From positions 1-7,634 of the forward strand of contig JAFAQO010000044.1 of assembly GCA_019246375.1 (NCBI GenBank): 7,634 nt of DNA, written 5' to 3'. Origin of the DNA: Mycobacterium sp. (lineage in GTDB: Bacteria > Actinomycetota > Actinomycetes > Mycobacteriales > Mycobacteriaceae). The notes under the pieces are model-generated. The model searched no databases, was not told the DNA's origin, and worked only from the letters and a program-made list of their open reading frames with translations. The translations under genes were made by a program, and so were the position numbers. Below, in pieces: positions 6,279 to 7,634 of this stretch. Position 1 is the stretch's first letter. Every line of letters starts with the position of its first letter.

Positions 6279-7634
6279 ATGAAGTCTCATGACGCCGGCC
6301 CGACCGACATCCCGATCATCGAGGAGACGATCGGTCAGAACCTAGAGCGCATCGTTGCGGCGAATCCGGATGCGGAGGCTTTGGTCGACTTAGGGAACAA
6401 GGCTGCCGGCGCCCGGCGTTGGACGTACGGCGAACTTAATGCCGAAGTATCCCTCATAGCAAGAGGTTTGATGGCGCTCGGCGCTGAACGCGGTGAGCGT
6501 GTTGGCATCTGGTCGCCGAACTGTGCCGAGTGGACCATCGTGCAATACGCGACGGCGACGATCGGCGCCATCCTGGTCAACATCAATCCTGCCTACCGCA
6601 CGCATGAACTCGCCTATGTCTTGAATCAATCCGGTGTTCGGACGCTCGTCGCGGCGACGGTATTCAAGACGTCACACTACCGGCGCATGATCGAGGCGGT
6701 GCGCCCTGAATGCCCCGCATTGAAAGACGTTCTCTTCCTTGACAGCGACGACTGGGACAGTTTGCGGCGCCGCGGTGAGTCCATACCCGAGTACGACCTT
6801 CGAGCCCGGTCGGCTGCCTTGGATAACAACGACCCGATCAACATCCAGTACACATCGGGAACCACCGGATTCCCGAAGGGTGCGACGCTGTCGCATCGCA
6901 ACATTCTCAACAATGGCTTTTTCACCACCGAACTGCTGAACTTGGGTCCCCGTGACCGGTTGTGTATTCCGGTGCCCTTCTATCACTGCTTCGGCATGGT
7001 GATGGGCAACCTGGGCTGCAGCACACACGGGGCGACCATGGTCATCCCGGCACCGGCATTCGATCCCTGGCTGACCCTGGCCGCCCTCGAGCGGGAACGC
7101 TGCACCGGCGTGTACGGCGTACCCACCATGTTCATCGCGATGCTCAACCATCACGACTTCTCCGGCGCCGACCTGTCGCCGCTACGCACCGGCATCATGG
7201 CCGGATCAGTGTGCCCGGTCGAGATCATGAAACGCTGCGTTGACGAGATGAACATGACTGAGGTGGCCATCGCCTATGGCATGACCGAGACGTCGCCGGT
7301 GTCCTGCCAAACGCTGATCGACGACGATCTAGAGCGGCGAACCGCCACAGTGGGGCGAGCACACCCCCATGTGCAGGTCAAGATCATCGATCCCGTCACC
7401 GGCGGGATCGTCGAGCGAGGCCGGACTGGCGAATTCTGCACGCGCGGATACTCGGTGATGCTGGGGTACTGGCGCGACGAGCACCAGACTCGCAAGGTGA
7501 TCGACGCCGACGGATGGATGCACACCGGAGATCTCGCCGTCATGCGCGACGACGGCTACTGCAACATCGTCGGGCGTCTGACGGACATGGTGATTCGCGG
7601 CGGCGAGAACGTGTATCCCCGCGAGGTCGAGGAA
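6279..7634 (+). CDS. Acyl-CoA ligase, ACSF2/FadD35-like (ANL superfamily), 3' end cut
   Basis: Open from ATG 6279 to the last base (452 codons) with no stop; about 90-110 C-terminal residues, including the A10 catalytic lysine, lie beyond the window. Motifs seen: P-loop '[10 protein letters not shown]' (192-201), 'YGMTE' (333-337), 'HTGD' with Asp418, and hinge '[20 protein letters not shown]' (432-451), in the order and spacing of AMP-forming ligases. '[19 protein letters not shown]' and '[14 protein letters not shown]' are typical of the ACSF2-like branch to which mycobacterial FadD35-type proteins belong. It should activate medium- or branched-chain acids to CoA esters; which one is unknown. 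The start is 3 bp after the stop of the previous ligase and has no strong Shine-Dalgarno (GTGAG at 6267-6271), consistent with coupling. The 5' part uses rare TTA, ATA and AGA codons. Confidence 0.9.
   Translation, partial: MKSHDAGPTDIPIIEETIGQNLERIVAANPDAEALVDLGNKAAGARRWTYGELNAEVSLIARGLMALGAERGERVGIWSPNCAEWTIVQYATATIGAILVNINPAYRTHELAYVLNQSGVRTLVAATVFKTSHYRRMIEAVRPECPALKDVLFLDSDDWDSLRRRGESIPEYDLRARSAALDNNDPINIQYTSGTTGFPKGATLSHRNILNNGFFTTELLNLGPRDRLCIPVPFYHCFGMVMGNLGCSTHGATMVIPAPAFDPWLTLAALERERCTGVYGVPTMFIAMLNHHDFSGADLSPLRTGIMAGSVCPVEIMKRCVDEMNMTEVAIAYGMTETSPVSCQTLIDDDLERRTATVGRAHPHVQVKIIDPVTGGIVERGRTGEFCTRGYSVMLGYWRDEHQTRKVIDADGWMHTGDLAVMRDDGYCNIVGRLTDMVIRGGENVYPREVEE

Noticed and set aside
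5685..6290. Minus-strand open frame of 201 codons opposite the end of the first ligase.
   Set aside because: It lies antisense to conserved ANL hinge and C-terminal motifs; no recognisable domain and no ribosome binding site were seen.

Overview
The window looks like chromosomal DNA from a mycobacterium or a close actinobacterial relative. It is GC-rich with GC-biased third codon positions, it uses several GTG starts, and its gene content is typical of mycobacterial lipid and xenobiotic metabolism: SDRs, SnoaL/NTF2-fold proteins, a PaaI-type hotdog thioesterase, an SRPBCC protein and fadD-like acyl-CoA ligases. The genus call is inference from content and style; there is no rRNA or other marker gene here.

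Left part (1-1492): the tail of a probable SDR reads into a DUF899 thioredoxin-fold gene. That gene converges, with one base between stop codons, on a minus-strand SnoaL-like gene. The 117 bp gap upstream of the SnoaL-like gene is shared with the divergent hotdog gene and holds a candidate promoter and a partial inverted repeat.

Middle (1493-3307): a two-domain hotdog protein is followed by a GC-rich stem-loop and then the wreck of a rhomboid intramembrane protease gene. The rhomboid keeps its N-terminal CxxC-type segment and the HxxxN membrane segment. It has an internal deletion and an apparent one-base insertion in a G run, and its catalytic half is lost. The broken end joins, by chance in frame, the upstream region of an SRPBCC-family gene. 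That gene has no Shine-Dalgarno but has a TANNNT -10-like box spaced for a leaderless start. The 86 bp at 3222-3307 hold only the ribosome binding site of the next gene and a weak 5 bp hairpin.

Right part (3308-7634): a tight same-strand run of SnoaL-like protein, SDR (4 bp overlap), MACS/ACSM-like acyl-CoA synthetase (47 bp gap) and ACSF2/FadD35-like acyl-CoA ligase (3 bp gap, cut by the window end). It reads as a candidate operon that oxidises or reduces an alcohol/ketone and activates carboxylic acids as CoA thioesters. The substrate cannot be read from the sequence.

I see no mobile element, CRISPR array, tRNA or defence system. Most genes are recognisable members of known families. The most unusual items are the rhomboid remnant with its in-frame junction to the SRPBCC gene, and the pairing of two different ANL ligases in one putative operon.
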